Shown here: positions 27,624-36,922 of the stretch, one piece after another
Position numbering within the stretch: the first letter of the stretch is position 1
Layout of the letters: each line of letters starts with the position of its first letter
Assembly: GCA_964540515.1 (NCBI GenBank)
Contig: CAZIMS010000010.1
Location: 12,316 to 76,315 of the forward strand
Source: JAOAGA01 sp964540515
Lineage (GTDB): Bacteria; CALINM01
Direction of reading: 5' to 3'
Length of the DNA: 64,000 nt
Translations under genes and position numbers: made by a program
The notes under the pieces: generated by a model
What the model saw: the letters and a program-made list of their open reading frames with translations, nothing else
Database searches by the model: none
Told to the model about the DNA's origin: nothing

Positions 27624-27690
27624 AAAAACCTCCTTGAGTCTTTTAATGAAAATATATCTTAGAACTTTAATTTTGTAAAGTAAGGGAAGG

Positions 27691-29067
27691 CTATTTATCT
27701 TTACTAAGAAAACCAAATTTTTTCATTCTATATCTCATAGCATCAACACCTATATTTAAAAGCCTTGCAGCCTTTGACTGATTACCTTTAGCCATTGCAA
27801 GGGCCTGTTTTAACAACTCTCTCTCAACCTCTTCAATATCAATACCAGTCTCTGGCAGCTTAATATCGGATCTGTCTGATGGTTGACGAGATGAAGCAGA
27901 TATTATCTCCAAAGGTAATCTTTCAACCATTATCTGGTCTCTATCTTCAAAAATCATTGCCCTTTCTATAGTATTTTTAAGCTCCCTTACATTACCAGGC
28001 CAATCATAAAGAAGAATCATCTTTTTGGCGATAGGGGAAAAACTTTTTATATTTTTTTTAAATTCTTTATTGAACTGATTTATAAAAAACGTTGCGAGTT
28101 CTAATATATCATCCTTCCTCTCTCTGAGAGGTGGTACATAGATAGGTACTACTTTTATCCTATAGTATAAATCTTCTCTGAATTTTTCCTCTTTAACAAG
28201 TTTTTTTAAATTTTTATTGGTTGCTGCTATTAACTGAACATCTAATTTAATATCAACAAGCCCACCAAGCCTTCTTACCGTTCTATCCTCAAGGAATCTA
28301 AGAAGTTTAGCCTGAAGAGACATTGGCATATCACCAATCTCATCTAAAAATAATACACCACCGTCTGCAAACTCAATAAGACCTTCTTTGCTAGACTTTG
28401 CATCAGTAAAGGCTCCTTTCTCATAACCAAAAAGCTCAGACTCTAGTAAATTTTCGGGTAAAGATGCACAGTTTATGGCAATAAATGGTTTATTACTCCT
28501 TCGCCCTTCAGTGTGAATTGCCCTTGCAATCAATTCCTTACCTACACCACTTTCTCCTTCCACCAAAACTACCTTAACATCAGCAGAAGAAACCCTTTTG
28601 ATCATGGCTTTGACTTCATTTATCTCTTTACTTATTCCTACAATAGCATTTAACCCATAATTAAATTTATTCTCTTTTCTGTAATAGTTTAGCTCAGACT
28701 GATTTTTTGAAAATTCAATAGCTTTATTAACTATTATTAGAAATTCATCTGAAGAAAAAGGTTTTGTTAAATAATCATAGGCTCCTAATTTCATCGCCTT
28801 TACCGCTGTTTCTATACTACCGTAGGCTGTTATCACAATTACTGGTGTCTCTGGATGTCTCTCTTTTATCATCTGAAGCATCTCTAACCCAGTGATATGT
28901 GGCATCATCAAATCTACTAATACAAGATCATACTTTGCTAACTCAAGTAGCTTTATTGCTTCCTTTGATGAGCTAGTTGCTGTTACTTTAAAACCTTGCT
29001 TCTCTAACTCAATTGTTATCATATCAAGTATTAGTTTCTCATCATCAACTACAAGTATATTAGCCAT
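27691..29067 (-). CDS. Sigma-54-dependent response regulator (PilR/NtrC type) with GAFTDA loop
   Basis: 458 residues: receiver (1-120, Asp52 in VLVDLMMP, Lys102 in LTKPFS), AAA+ domain with Walker A GESGVGKE (171-178) and the sigma-54 loop at 218-223 reading GAFTDA instead of GAFTGA, and a C-terminal Fis-type helix-turn-helix (GNQSKAARLLNIGVDAMRYR). It starts 14 bp after the last pseudopilin gene and probably belongs to that operon. No histidine kinase is adjacent, so its partner is unlinked. Likely target: the secretion or surface genes in this window (inference). Confidence 0.92.
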   Translation of the reverse strand: MANILVVDDEKLILDMITIELEKQGFKVTATSSSKEAIKLLELAKYDLVLVDLMMPHITGLEMLQMIKERHPETPVIVITAYGSIETAVKAMKLGAYDYLTKPFSSDEFLIIVNKAIEFSKNQSELNYYRKENKFNYGLNAIVGISKEINEVKAMIKRVSSADVKVVLVEGESGVGKELIARAIHTEGRRSNKPFIAINCASLPENLLESELFGYEKGAFTDAKSSKEGLIEFADGGVLFLDEIGDMPMSLQAKLLRFLEDRTVRRLGGLVDIKLDVQLIAATNKNLKKLVKEEKFREDLYYRIKVVPIYVPPLRERKDDILELATFFINQFNKEFKKNIKSFSPIAKKMILLYDWPGNVRELKNTIERAMIFEDRDQIMVERLPLEIISASSRQPSDRSDIKLPETGIDIEEVERELLKQALAMAKGNQSKAARLLNIGVDAMRYRMKKFGFLSKDK

Positions 29068-29081
29068 AAAATCTCCTAACC

Positions 29082-29549
29082 TTACTGAGTTTTCTTAGGT
29101 ATCGTAACAGTAAACTCCCATTCACTATACCTATTTTTATTCTCAAATTGCCTATATTTATAGGGAAAATTTTTTTTCTTTAAAGGCTCCCTATCGCTCT
29201 TACTTCTAACCCCCTTAATCCTTCCTGTCTCATCTCTAATTATATCCCATTCACCATCTTCTGTCATCGGGTCTTTATAAATTTTTCTAATATGCCTTTT
29301 TATACTTAAAAATCTGTTATCTTTCAATAAATCTTCAAGTCTTCTTGGTAAAAAATTAACACCACCATGCCCACTATTATAATAACTTTCCAGTGCCCTA
29401 ACTATCTGATCTCCCCTAAACAAAAGCTCCTCTTCCTTTTCCCTCTGAACCACTGTTTTCCAAACTTTTCCTGCAGACGCAAGAGAAATACCAATAAAAA
29501 ACATGATAATAAGAACAAAAATATAGGTAAAACCTCTATTACCAATCAC
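29082..29549 (-). CDS. Type II secretion pseudopilin-like protein lacking Glu5
   Basis: 155 residues with a short leader ending in NRG and a hydrophobic N-terminal helix (FTYIFVLIIMFFIGISLASA), followed by a charged globular domain (RGDQIVRALESYYNS, RRLEDLLKD). The usual conserved Glu at position 5 of the mature pilin is Phe, as in minor tip pseudopilins such as GspK. Cluster context places it in the secretion machine. Overlaps the upstream gspG-like gene by 11 bp. Confidence 0.75.
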   Translation of the reverse strand: MIGNRGFTYIFVLIIMFFIGISLASAGKVWKTVVQREKEEELLFRGDQIVRALESYYNSGHGGVNFLPRRLEDLLKDNRFLSIKRHIRKIYKDPMTEDGEWDIIRDETGRIKGVRSKSDREPLKKKNFPYKYRQFENKNRYSEWEFTVTIPKKTQ

Positions 29550-29928
29550 GATAAGGTGTTCCAGAAAGACTTATCTTGTTACTCCCACTCTTAACATCGT
29601 ATATACCTTGTTCATCAGGTATTGGGGAGTTTACTAAAATCCAAGTAGTATTAGACTCAGTAAAGGGGTCTTTAGGAATTGTCCTTAAATAGCCTTTAGT
29701 AACAAGGTCATCAAGTGTAGCTGGATATTTTTGATTATCAGCATAATACTGATCAATGGCGCTTCTTATAGCAAATAGGTTCTCCTTTAAAACTGTCTCT
29801 TTAGCTTTTATAACTGAGTTTTTATAGGTAGGCTGAGCAATAGTTAAAAGTATGCCTATAATAGACACAACTATTATTAATTCAAGGATAGTAAAACCTT
29901 TTTTACCAATCTTTGTAGTAGGTACCAT
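29539..29928 (-). CDS. gspG: Major pseudopilin, GspG-like
   Basis: 129 residues: prepilin leader KIGKKG, then FTILELIIVVSIIGILLTIA with the conserved Glu5, and a C-terminal GspG domain (AIRSAIDQYYADNQKYP, LDDLVTKGYLRTIPKDPF, ending GTPYRDW). GspG proteins form the pseudopilus of type II secretion. Overlaps both neighbours (26 and 11 bp). Confidence 0.87.
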   Translation of the reverse strand: MVPTTKIGKKGFTILELIIVVSIIGILLTIAQPTYKNSVIKAKETVLKENLFAIRSAIDQYYADNQKYPATLDDLVTKGYLRTIPKDPFTESNTTWILVNSPIPDEQGIYDVKSGSNKISLSGTPYRDW

Positions 29929-30394
29929 CTATAGCCTTTTCCTCGCTTAAAGAATATACATCAAAGACATCATCGCCCTCTTTAGGATTATCTGGTTCAC
30001 TATTATAACTTCTAATACCCCATGTCTCTTCAGGCTCTTTAGTATAATCTGTATTAAAGGGATCTCTCGGTATCTTTCTTAAAAAATAAATTTTCTTTCC
30101 AGGTACGGGTGATGAGATATCTTCAACCCCTTCAACAAGTGTTTTGAGATCCGGAGGATAACCAGAAGCTCCTAATTTTTGGAAAATCCTCTTTTCATCA
30201 TAAGCTCTTTTATAATCATCAATCGCCTTTCTTATTATCCTCAAATTGTATCTTAACTCCATCTCTTTTGTTCTTTTAATAGTCATCCTTGCAACAGGAA
30301 ATACTGCCGATGCAAGGATAGCGAGCACCGCAACAGCAACAACAAGCTCTATTAAAGTAACTCCTTTCTTACCTCTAACCTCCATAAAAATCAT
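29903..30394 (-). CDS. Pseudopilin, GspG-like (longer paralogue)
   Basis: 163 residues: leader ending RGKKG, then VTLIELVVAVAVLAILASAV with Glu5, then a GspG-type domain (RIIRKAIDDYKRAYDEK, LRKIPRDPFNTDY, ending GTYYKDW). The tail matches that of the next pseudopilin, showing duplication within the cluster. ATGs at 30394 and 30385 are both possible; neither has a clear ribosome site. Confidence 0.83.
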   Translation of the reverse strand: MIFMEVRGKKGVTLIELVVAVAVLAILASAVFPVARMTIKRTKEMELRYNLRIIRKAIDDYKRAYDEKRIFQKLGASGYPPDLKTLVEGVEDISSPVPGKKIYFLRKIPRDPFNTDYTKEPEETWGIRSYNSEPDNPKEGDDVFDVYSLSEEKAIDGTYYKDW

Positions 30395-30458
30395 TTATTT
30401 ATGCCTATAACTCATATTATTGGCAGTAATCATATTATTATCAATTTTTTGTTTATCA

Positions 30459-32747
30459 CTATCTAATATCTATTATAGCACCACTACTTCTTAATGTGTA
30501 AACCTTACCATTCATTAGTCTTACCTTGACGCTGGAGAGGCTAACTGCTTCAATATTCAACCCTTTATTTCTACCTTTTAACAAAATTCTACCTACTGAG
30601 ACATTAGGCGGTAGTTCATCGTCAAATCTACCGTATATCTTAAAGATACCACCCTTTTGATCAAAATTTACTTTATAAATATCGTTATCACTTCTTTTTA
30701 AATCTTCTTCTAAAAACTTAGTGGCCTCTACAAAGGCCCCATTAAAAGTCCCTGAAATCTCAAACTCAACTATGTCATCTACACCAAAAATAATTAAGTC
30801 AACTCCAAACTCCTCACCTACTGCTGCTGATTCAGGACCAATTGCTATGGCGTAAGCATTCTCACCACTAATCTGTCCTTCTACCTTACCTGTTATTGTT
30901 TCTCTTCTCTGACTTGCCTCATCAATTTCCTGACTTTCTATAACAGATCTCAACATAGGTTTTGCAGAAAGTCTATCCTCTGTACCAGACCAGATATTGG
31001 TTAGGTCAGCCGTAGGATATATCACCCCTTTTGTAATTCTCGGAGTTATAGATACAAATATATCAGCCTGATCTATTTTATTAGTGTAGCTTGTAAATAG
31101 TGAACCTATTATTGGTATATCGCTCAAGAAGGCTATACCTGACCTTGCCCTTTCCAATCTATTCTGAATTAACCCACCTAAAACTGTGGTCTCTCCATCT
31201 CTCACCCTTAAAGTAGTCTTTGCGTTTCTTGTGCCTATCCTATAGACTGTTGTTCCATTTAGTGTTTTTGACTCACTTACAATGTTACTAACTTCTGCCT
31301 CTATCTTTAACTCAACCTCATCATTTGAGAGTATCTTTGGCTCTACATTAAACTTAACACCTACATCAACATATTGAACATTCTCTGACCTCTGGTCAGC
31401 GCCGCTAACAGTAACAGTTATAACAGGCACTCTGTCACCCACGAGAACTTGAGATTTGCCACCGTCAAGAGTTTTTATCTGAGGGTTTGCCAAAGTCTTA
31501 GTTACACCGTTCTGCTTAAGAAAATTTATAGTAATATAGGGCAACGTAAATAGTATGTTTCTATTTATCTTTGCTATCTCAAGGTCTCTTATAGTAAGAA
31601 GGGTATCGCCAGTTCTTACGGAAACATTAGAGTTTTCTACTATCGAACTTGGATTTCTCCCTTTTCCAAAGCCTGCTCCTATTGAGTAGGGGTTGAAATC
31701 CACTCCTAATCTCTCCAAATCATTTCTATTAACCTCAACAAACTCTAGATCAAGCAACACTTCAGCTTTAGCCATGTCGTTTGCTTGAATAATTTTCTCA
31801 GCAAGCTCAAGACTATCTAAGTCTGCCCTAACTATTATAGAGTTTGTGTCCTCATTAACAAAAATCTGCCTTGCTTCTATCAAATTTCTCAATGTATTTA
31901 TCACCTTCTTTGCATCGGCATACTTCAAAAAGAAGGTTCTAATATAATATTCTTCATACTCTTTTCTCTTTTGTTTGTTGTCAGGATAGACAATGGCATT
32001 TTTTTGATTTATCACCTTTAAAGCCAATTTGTTTGTAAAAAGTAATAGCTCCAAGGCTTGCACAAAGGATGCCTCTTCAATAAATATTGTAACTTTATTA
32101 TCTCTTATCTGTTCATCAAAAAGAAAGTTTACGCCTGATAGTTTAGAAAGTATCTCAAAGACGTCTTTAATAGGAGCGTCTTTAAATTTTAGCGTAACTG
32201 GCTTGGCTGATTTAATACTAAGTTCATACTCAAGAGGGCTTTTTATACTCTCTTTTAATAACTTATCGGCAAGATTTTTCGCCTCTATAAGCTCTGTATT
32301 TAGTGAATAGGCCCTTCTTGCTTCATCTATGGCTTCTTTTATCTTGTTTGAAGCATAAAATGTCTTTGCCTTTTCTAAACTTAAAAGGGCTTCTTTTTTT
32401 ATATTAATCTCCTGCAAAAATTCAAAGGCTCTCTTAAAAGTGGGGTCCAATACAAGAACCAGATTAAACTCTTTCTCTGCCTCGTCAAGATTGCCCTCAG
32501 CTATAAGTTTCTTACCTTTATCAAAGTGCATGCGCGCAGAAGCCTCTTTTGCTCTTGTAAGTTTTATAACATACTCAATATCACCAGGACTTTCCTGCAA
32601 AGCCTTATTGTAATATGTTATGGCTTCGTCATATTTACCTTGATTCATAAGGGTTTCTGCTGTTCTATAGGCCCTGTAGGATGAACAAGAAAAAATTATG
32701 AAAACAAAGACAAATAAAAATAAAAACTTAATCTTTTTTCTCATCAT
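30459..32747 (-). CDS. Secretin with N-terminal TPR and C-terminal cohesin-like domain
   Basis: Outer-membrane gate of the secretion or pilus machine. 762 residues: lipoprotein signal (FIIFSC, Cys21), TPR-like helices (about 25-175), a secretin/TonB short domain (KDAPIKDVFEILSKLSGVNF), an N-domain (FFLKYADAKKVINTLRNL), the secretin pore (VQYVDVGVKFNVEPKI, VRDGETTVLGGLIQ, SDIPIIGSLFTSYTNKIDQA, DIFVSITPRI), then a C-terminal beta domain (about 640-755, VDLIIFGVDDIVEFEISG) resembling cohesin. Met2 at 32744 fits the AGAGGG ribosome site better than Met1. TPR plus cohesin-like ends are unlike classical GspD. Confidence 0.9.
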   Translation of the reverse strand: MMRKKIKFLFLFVFVFIIFSCSSYRAYRTAETLMNQGKYDEAITYYNKALQESPGDIEYVIKLTRAKEASARMHFDKGKKLIAEGNLDEAEKEFNLVLVLDPTFKRAFEFLQEINIKKEALLSLEKAKTFYASNKIKEAIDEARRAYSLNTELIEAKNLADKLLKESIKSPLEYELSIKSAKPVTLKFKDAPIKDVFEILSKLSGVNFLFDEQIRDNKVTIFIEEASFVQALELLLFTNKLALKVINQKNAIVYPDNKQKRKEYEEYYIRTFFLKYADAKKVINTLRNLIEARQIFVNEDTNSIIVRADLDSLELAEKIIQANDMAKAEVLLDLEFVEVNRNDLERLGVDFNPYSIGAGFGKGRNPSSIVENSNVSVRTGDTLLTIRDLEIAKINRNILFTLPYITINFLKQNGVTKTLANPQIKTLDGGKSQVLVGDRVPVITVTVSGADQRSENVQYVDVGVKFNVEPKILSNDEVELKIEAEVSNIVSESKTLNGTTVYRIGTRNAKTTLRVRDGETTVLGGLIQNRLERARSGIAFLSDIPIIGSLFTSYTNKIDQADIFVSITPRITKGVIYPTADLTNIWSGTEDRLSAKPMLRSVIESQEIDEASQRRETITGKVEGQISGENAYAIAIGPESAAVGEEFGVDLIIFGVDDIVEFEISGTFNGAFVEATKFLEEDLKRSDNDIYKVNFDQKGGIFKIYGRFDDELPPNVSVGRILLKGRNKGLNIEAVSLSSVKVRLMNGKVYTLRSSGAIIDIR

Positions 32748-33300
32748 GTCCCTCTTTTTCTAATCTAAATATTCTTTTATCACCTTTTGCATCACTAAGT
32801 ATGACCTCGGTCTTACTAATTCTTTCAATTACATAGTCGGTATCAAAAACCCTATCCATCTTTTTAAACGATTTTATATCATTCCCCTTCTTAAGAAAAG
32901 CAAACCTTTTTTCCTTTTTATCCATAATACCTAACAAAACAATATCATTCAACTTGTCTATCTTTATTTCCTGTTTTTTTTCTTCAACTATTTCTGGCTC
33001 CGTTGGCAAAAGGGGCAATGGTGGTGCAGGGATTGGTTCTGGTTTTTTTTCTTTCTGAACTTTCTGAGATGCACTCGTATCCTTTATCAAATCAGCAAAA
33101 ATATCTCTTATAAATTTATATCCAGAAATTTCAGGATATTTAACAGTCTTTTCTTGGGTAACTTTATTATCAATATTTGTGGTTTTGTCATCAACAGGAA
33201 CAGCAAGCTTAATCTCCTTCTCCCCTGTGAAAAACACTCTATATAGGATAAGTACTGCCCACAACAGGACTAAAGTTATTGCTATATTTTTTTTTGTCAT
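32728..33300 (-). CDS. GspC/PilP-like bitopic periplasmic protein
   Basis: 190 residues: one N-terminal membrane helix (about 6-25), a proline-rich linker (about 80-105), and a small C-terminal beta domain (NDIVLLGIMDKKEKRFAFLK, then VILSDAKGDKRIFRLEK) like the homology region of GspC or PilP, which contacts the secretin. It sits between the PilO-like gene (1-bp gap) and the secretin (20-bp overlap), exactly where PilP/GspC belongs. Confidence 0.7.
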   Translation of the reverse strand: MTKKNIAITLVLLWAVLILYRVFFTGEKEIKLAVPVDDKTTNIDNKVTQEKTVKYPEISGYKFIRDIFADLIKDTSASQKVQKEKKPEPIPAPPLPLLPTEPEIVEEKKQEIKIDKLNDIVLLGIMDKKEKRFAFLKKGNDIKSFKKMDRVFDTDYVIERISKTEVILSDAKGDKRIFRLEKEGHDEKKD

Positions 33301-33301
33301 A

Positions 33302-33802
33302 TTAATTTATGCCCTTCAGAAAGGTAATAATAGTAATAGCCCCACTAAGTATATCATTACCTTTCTGAATTTTAAGACTATCAATTATTATAAAATGAGA
33401 GCCACTTTCCAGCTCATACAAAAACTTTTTTATGCTCTCATACTTACCCTCAACAGTAATATTCAAAGCAAGCTTAGTAACGTTTAACTCCTTTCTCTCT
33501 TCAAAGTTGTAACTTATGGTCTTTATATCTACATTGCCCATAAAGGATTTTTCGAAGATATAATTAATTATTTTAGTAAAGTCCTCTTTTGCCCTTAATC
33601 TTTTTTCGTAATCACCTATCTTATCTTTTATCTCGTAAATGTCTTGAAAGGAAAGAAGTCTCTCCTTAGCCTTCTTATCTCTTAGCATCTTATAATCAGA
33701 AAGAGATTTTGAGAGTACCTCATCCTTGTGGGGGATATAAAAAAACCATAGCATGATATTAGCAATTATAAGAAAAAAAAACAAAATTAATAACTTTTTC
33801 AA
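33302..33802 (-). CDS. PilO/GspM-like assembly protein
   Basis: 166 residues: N-terminal membrane helix (about 4-20), a coiled coil (about 30-75), and a ferredoxin-like C-terminal domain (NITVEGKYESIKKFLYELES, FIIIDSLKI) typical of PilO/GspM. Overlaps the PilN-like gene by 4 bp. Confidence 0.75.
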   Translation of the reverse strand: MKKLLILFFFLIIANIMLWFFYIPHKDEVLSKSLSDYKMLRDKKAKERLLSFQDIYEIKDKIGDYEKRLRAKEDFTKIINYIFEKSFMGNVDIKTISYNFEERKELNVTKLALNITVEGKYESIKKFLYELESGSHFIIIDSLKIQKGNDILSGAITIITFLKGIN

Positions 33803-34353
33803 TATAAGTCTCCTCTTATCTCAAAATCATTAACAAGTATCTTTTTTTCACCAAAGCGCTGAAAAGTCTGCTTTGTTATCTCTGCTTTCTTAATATAATT
33901 TATACCCTGTAGCCTCTTTGAGAAAGCTACAGCGCTCTCAGGATTTAGGCTTTCACCAACTAAGATAAAGTTTTTTCTAACAATGTCAATGTCTAAGCTC
34001 TTTAATACGGTCGCACTAACCATAATACTTTCTAAGTCCGTTAGAAAAAGCGTCACAAAAAACCTTTTTTCATAAATATCTTTATAAAATCTAACCTTCT
34101 CATTAAGGACCTTTATTTCTTCATCAGATATGAATCTTCTTCTCTCCTTAATATTTTTTTCTATCATCTCTTCTATGGAAGTTTTTTCAATTTTTATCCT
34201 TTCTATCTCAGAAGAGATACTACCTACCCTATTAATGCCTAATATAAAAATTATTGCTAAAAAAATTACAGATATACCGTAAGCAACTCTTAAAGCATAA
34301 ATTTGTTTTCTCTTGACCTTATTGGCTGAAGAAAAATTTATGCTATATTTCAT
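33799..34353 (-). CDS. PilN/GspL-like assembly protein
   Basis: About 184 residues from the ATG at 34353 (ATGA overlap with the PilM-like stop), beginning MKYSINFSSANKVKRKQIYA. A short cytoplasmic N-terminus (the PilM-binding part in PilN) is followed by one membrane helix (about 24-42), a coiled coil and a ferredoxin-like fold (SLDIDIVRKNFILVGES, VAFSKRLQGINYIKKAEIT). An upstream ATG at 34377 is less likely. Confidence 0.75.
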   Translation of the reverse strand: MKYSINFSSANKVKRKQIYALRVAYGISVIFLAIIFILGINRVGSISSEIERIKIEKTSIEEMIEKNIKERRRFISDEEIKVLNEKVRFYKDIYEKRFFVTLFLTDLESIMVSATVLKSLDIDIVRKNFILVGESLNPESAVAFSKRLQGINYIKKAEITKQTFQRFGEKKILVNDFEIRGDLY

Positions 34354-35210
34354 GATTCCAGTACCCCAAAACCACAAATAAAGGAGGAGGTTTTCTTTTC
34401 AGAAGTTTTGTTGACGATCTTATCTTTTATATCAAGGACTCTAATTTTTTCGTTAAAATAGCTTTCTATCCCAATTCTCTCTAACTCATCAAAAATTACC
34501 ATCTCCTCGGGCTCAAAATCACCAAACCTCTCCCTTACATTTGCCAACATGCTCATTGTCTCAAAATCTATTCTTGATAACTCCAAAGCCCTATCTACCT
34601 CTCTAATAGAAATTGGCATATTCTCCTTAATGATAATTTGAGAGAAATATTTTTCCCTTAACCAATAGACAATCCCATTTTTTGGAAGAGATTTCTCAAA
34701 GACGTTCATAAAAGAGAGGGTTGGGGTTGTTATTATTGCAGGTTCTATACCTTTTTCATTTAAAATAACTTCTATAGACTTTAAAAATCCCTTAAATGTG
34801 GCAACCACCAAGAGCTTTGTCATCTCTTTCTCTTTTTTCAAAGATTGTATTCTTATCTCAACATAATCTTTAGGTATAGGCATTATTTTTTGTATCTTCC
34901 ACATTACAAACTCTAAAGCCTCATTCTCGTTTTTAGGATAGGCTTCCACCTCAATAAAGTGATACCAAGAGAGGGCATGGGGTAAGATAACATTACAATT
35001 TTTTAGCTTACAATGAGATTTCTCATTTAACTCTTCTATAGACTCCTTTAATACTCCATAGTTAAGCAATACATCATTTTCTGTTCTTTCATAAATTTTA
35101 CTATCCTTTATTTTTACCTTATGTACATCCGAGATAGTATATAACCCCTTCTTAGCCTCTAAACATAAATGTAATAAATGCTCACTATCAATCATCATAA
35201 TGCTATTCAT
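34350..35210 (-). CDS. PilM-like actin-fold assembly protein
   Basis: 286 residues, cytoplasmic, with weak similarity to PilM or the cytoplasmic half of GspL: an actin-like ATPase fold with LLNYGVLKESIEELNEK, NVILPHALSWYHFIEVEAYP and LSFMNVFEKSLPKNGIVYWL. Nucleotide-binding motifs are poorly conserved. Function follows mainly from the position before PilN-like and PilO-like genes and after the GspE-type ATPase. Confidence 0.7.
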   Translation of the reverse strand: MNSIMMIDSEHLLHLCLEAKKGLYTISDVHKVKIKDSKIYERTENDVLLNYGVLKESIEELNEKSHCKLKNCNVILPHALSWYHFIEVEAYPKNENEALEFVMWKIQKIMPIPKDYVEIRIQSLKKEKEMTKLLVVATFKGFLKSIEVILNEKGIEPAIITTPTLSFMNVFEKSLPKNGIVYWLREKYFSQIIIKENMPISIREVDRALELSRIDFETMSMLANVRERFGDFEPEEMVIFDELERIGIESYFNEKIRVLDIKDKIVNKTSEKKTSSFICGFGVLES

Positions 35211-35213
35211 AAC

Positions 35214-36920
35214 TTATTCCACAAAGGTTACCCTGTTTATCTCTTTCATAGTTGTAACTCCTTCAAAGACCTTTTTTAAAGCTGCTTCTCTTAAAAAGAC
35301 AGTCCCTAATTCTTTAGCTTTTTTCTTCAAAACTTGAATAGGGGCCTTCTCGATTATAAGCTCCTTTATCTCATCATTCAATACTAAAACCTCTCCAATG
35401 GCAATTCTACCTTTATACCCTGTATAGGAACACTCAGAGCAACCATAACCCTCATAAAAAACATAATCTTTATATCTATCCTCATTCAGTCCTGAAAGTT
35501 TAAGAAAATCTGGAACATAGTTAACAGGTTTTTTACAGTTATGACAAAGTTCTCTTATAAGTCTCTGAGCCAAGACACAGTTTAGAGAGGATACAAAGTT
35601 ATAAGGAGATATTCCCATATTGAGAAATCTTGCTATAACGTCGAAAATATTGTTGGCGTGGACTGTTGTAAAGACTAAATGACCAGTAAGAGCAGACTGA
35701 ATGGCAATCTGTGCAGTCTCTAAATCCCTAATCTCTCCAACCATAATCTTGTCAGGGTCATGTCTTAATATTGACCTCAAACCCCTTGCAAAGGTTAAAC
35801 CCTTTTTCTCATTAACAGGTATCTGAACGACTCCCTTGAGCTGATATTCAACAGGATCTTCAATAGTTACTATCTTATCCTCTCCAGAGTTTATCTCACT
35901 AATGGCTGCATAAAGAGTTGTTGTCTTACCAGAACCAGTGGGGCCCGTAACAAGTATCATTCCATAGGGCTCTCTAATCTTTTTTCTTAGGGCTTCTACA
36001 ACTTGATTATCAAATCCTAAATAATCAAGTCGCAAATTTTTCAGATCAATCATAATACTCTCTTTATCAAGCACCCTTATTACCGCATCTTCTCCAAAAA
36101 TCGTAGGTAATATAGATACCCTGAAATCAACGTACTTTGCCTTAATCTTAAGTTTGAATCTTCCGTCCTGAGGTATTCTCTGTTCGGATATATCAAGGTC
36201 AGACATAACCTTTATTCTTGATATAATATTACTTTGATATTTCAGATCAATAGGACCTAAGACCTTCTGAAGGATACCATCAATCCTAAAACGGACATAA
36301 ACACCCTCTTGAGAAGATTCTATATGTATATCGCTGGCTCTCTTGTGCAAGGCATCGTATATAGCCGTATCGATGAGTTTAACTACTGGACTTGTATCTT
36401 CCGTGAGCTTTTCTAAGGAAAGTACTTCTTCTCCCTGATCTGTCTCTTTTACCAATAAAACCTTAAAGTCTTCCGTTACATCTTCAAGAATCTTTGATGA
36501 GCTCTCAATCTTAGCTAAGGTCTTATCAATCTTGCTTTTTGGTGATACGATTATCTCAATAGGTTTACCTAAAATCAGGTTAAGCTCATCAATAGTCAAA
36601 ACCTTAATTGGGTCAGAAAAGGCAAAATAATATTTTCCATTTTCTTCTTTTAGAAAGATTATCTGATACTTTCGCATTAAATCTATTGATACACCTGAAG
36701 GAAGTTTTTCCGGTAGGGTGTAGCGAGAGAGGTCATCATATGGCAATCTAAGCTGTTCCGCCAGTGACTTATACAAATCTTCTTCTGTTATAAAACCAAG
36801 GTTAATTAATATTGTACCTAACTTCTCTTTACTTTTTTTAGCCTCATCGAGTCCTCTCTTTATTTGTTCTTCCGTTAATAAACCCTTTTCTAAGAGAATC
36901 TCGCCTATCTTTTTTCTCAA
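35214..36920 (-). CDS. gspE: Type II secretion/type IV pilus assembly ATPase (GspE/PilB)
   Basis: Hexameric motor of the machine, 568 residues. The N-terminal domain (1-65) is a tandem MshEN-like repeat (KIGEILLEKGLLTEEQI, then KLGTILINLGFITEEDLYKS). A second N-domain follows, then the ATPase: Walker A GPTGSGKTTT (326-335), Asp box EDPVEYQLKGV, Walker B RHDPDKIMVGEIRD, His box SALTGHLVFTTVHANN, and a zinc site with paired cysteines (CHNCKK, CSEC). Spaced 2-3 bp from both neighbours. Confidence 0.95.
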   Translation of the reverse strand: MRKKIGEILLEKGLLTEEQIKRGLDEAKKSKEKLGTILINLGFITEEDLYKSLAEQLRLPYDDLSRYTLPEKLPSGVSIDLMRKYQIIFLKEENGKYYFAFSDPIKVLTIDELNLILGKPIEIIVSPKSKIDKTLAKIESSSKILEDVTEDFKVLLVKETDQGEEVLSLEKLTEDTSPVVKLIDTAIYDALHKRASDIHIESSQEGVYVRFRIDGILQKVLGPIDLKYQSNIISRIKVMSDLDISEQRIPQDGRFKLKIKAKYVDFRVSILPTIFGEDAVIRVLDKESIMIDLKNLRLDYLGFDNQVVEALRKKIREPYGMILVTGPTGSGKTTTLYAAISEINSGEDKIVTIEDPVEYQLKGVVQIPVNEKKGLTFARGLRSILRHDPDKIMVGEIRDLETAQIAIQSALTGHLVFTTVHANNIFDVIARFLNMGISPYNFVSSLNCVLAQRLIRELCHNCKKPVNYVPDFLKLSGLNEDRYKDYVFYEGYGCSECSYTGYKGRIAIGEVLVLNDEIKELIIEKAPIQVLKKKAKELGTVFLREAALKKVFEGVTTMKEINRVTFVE

Positions 36921-36922
36921 AA

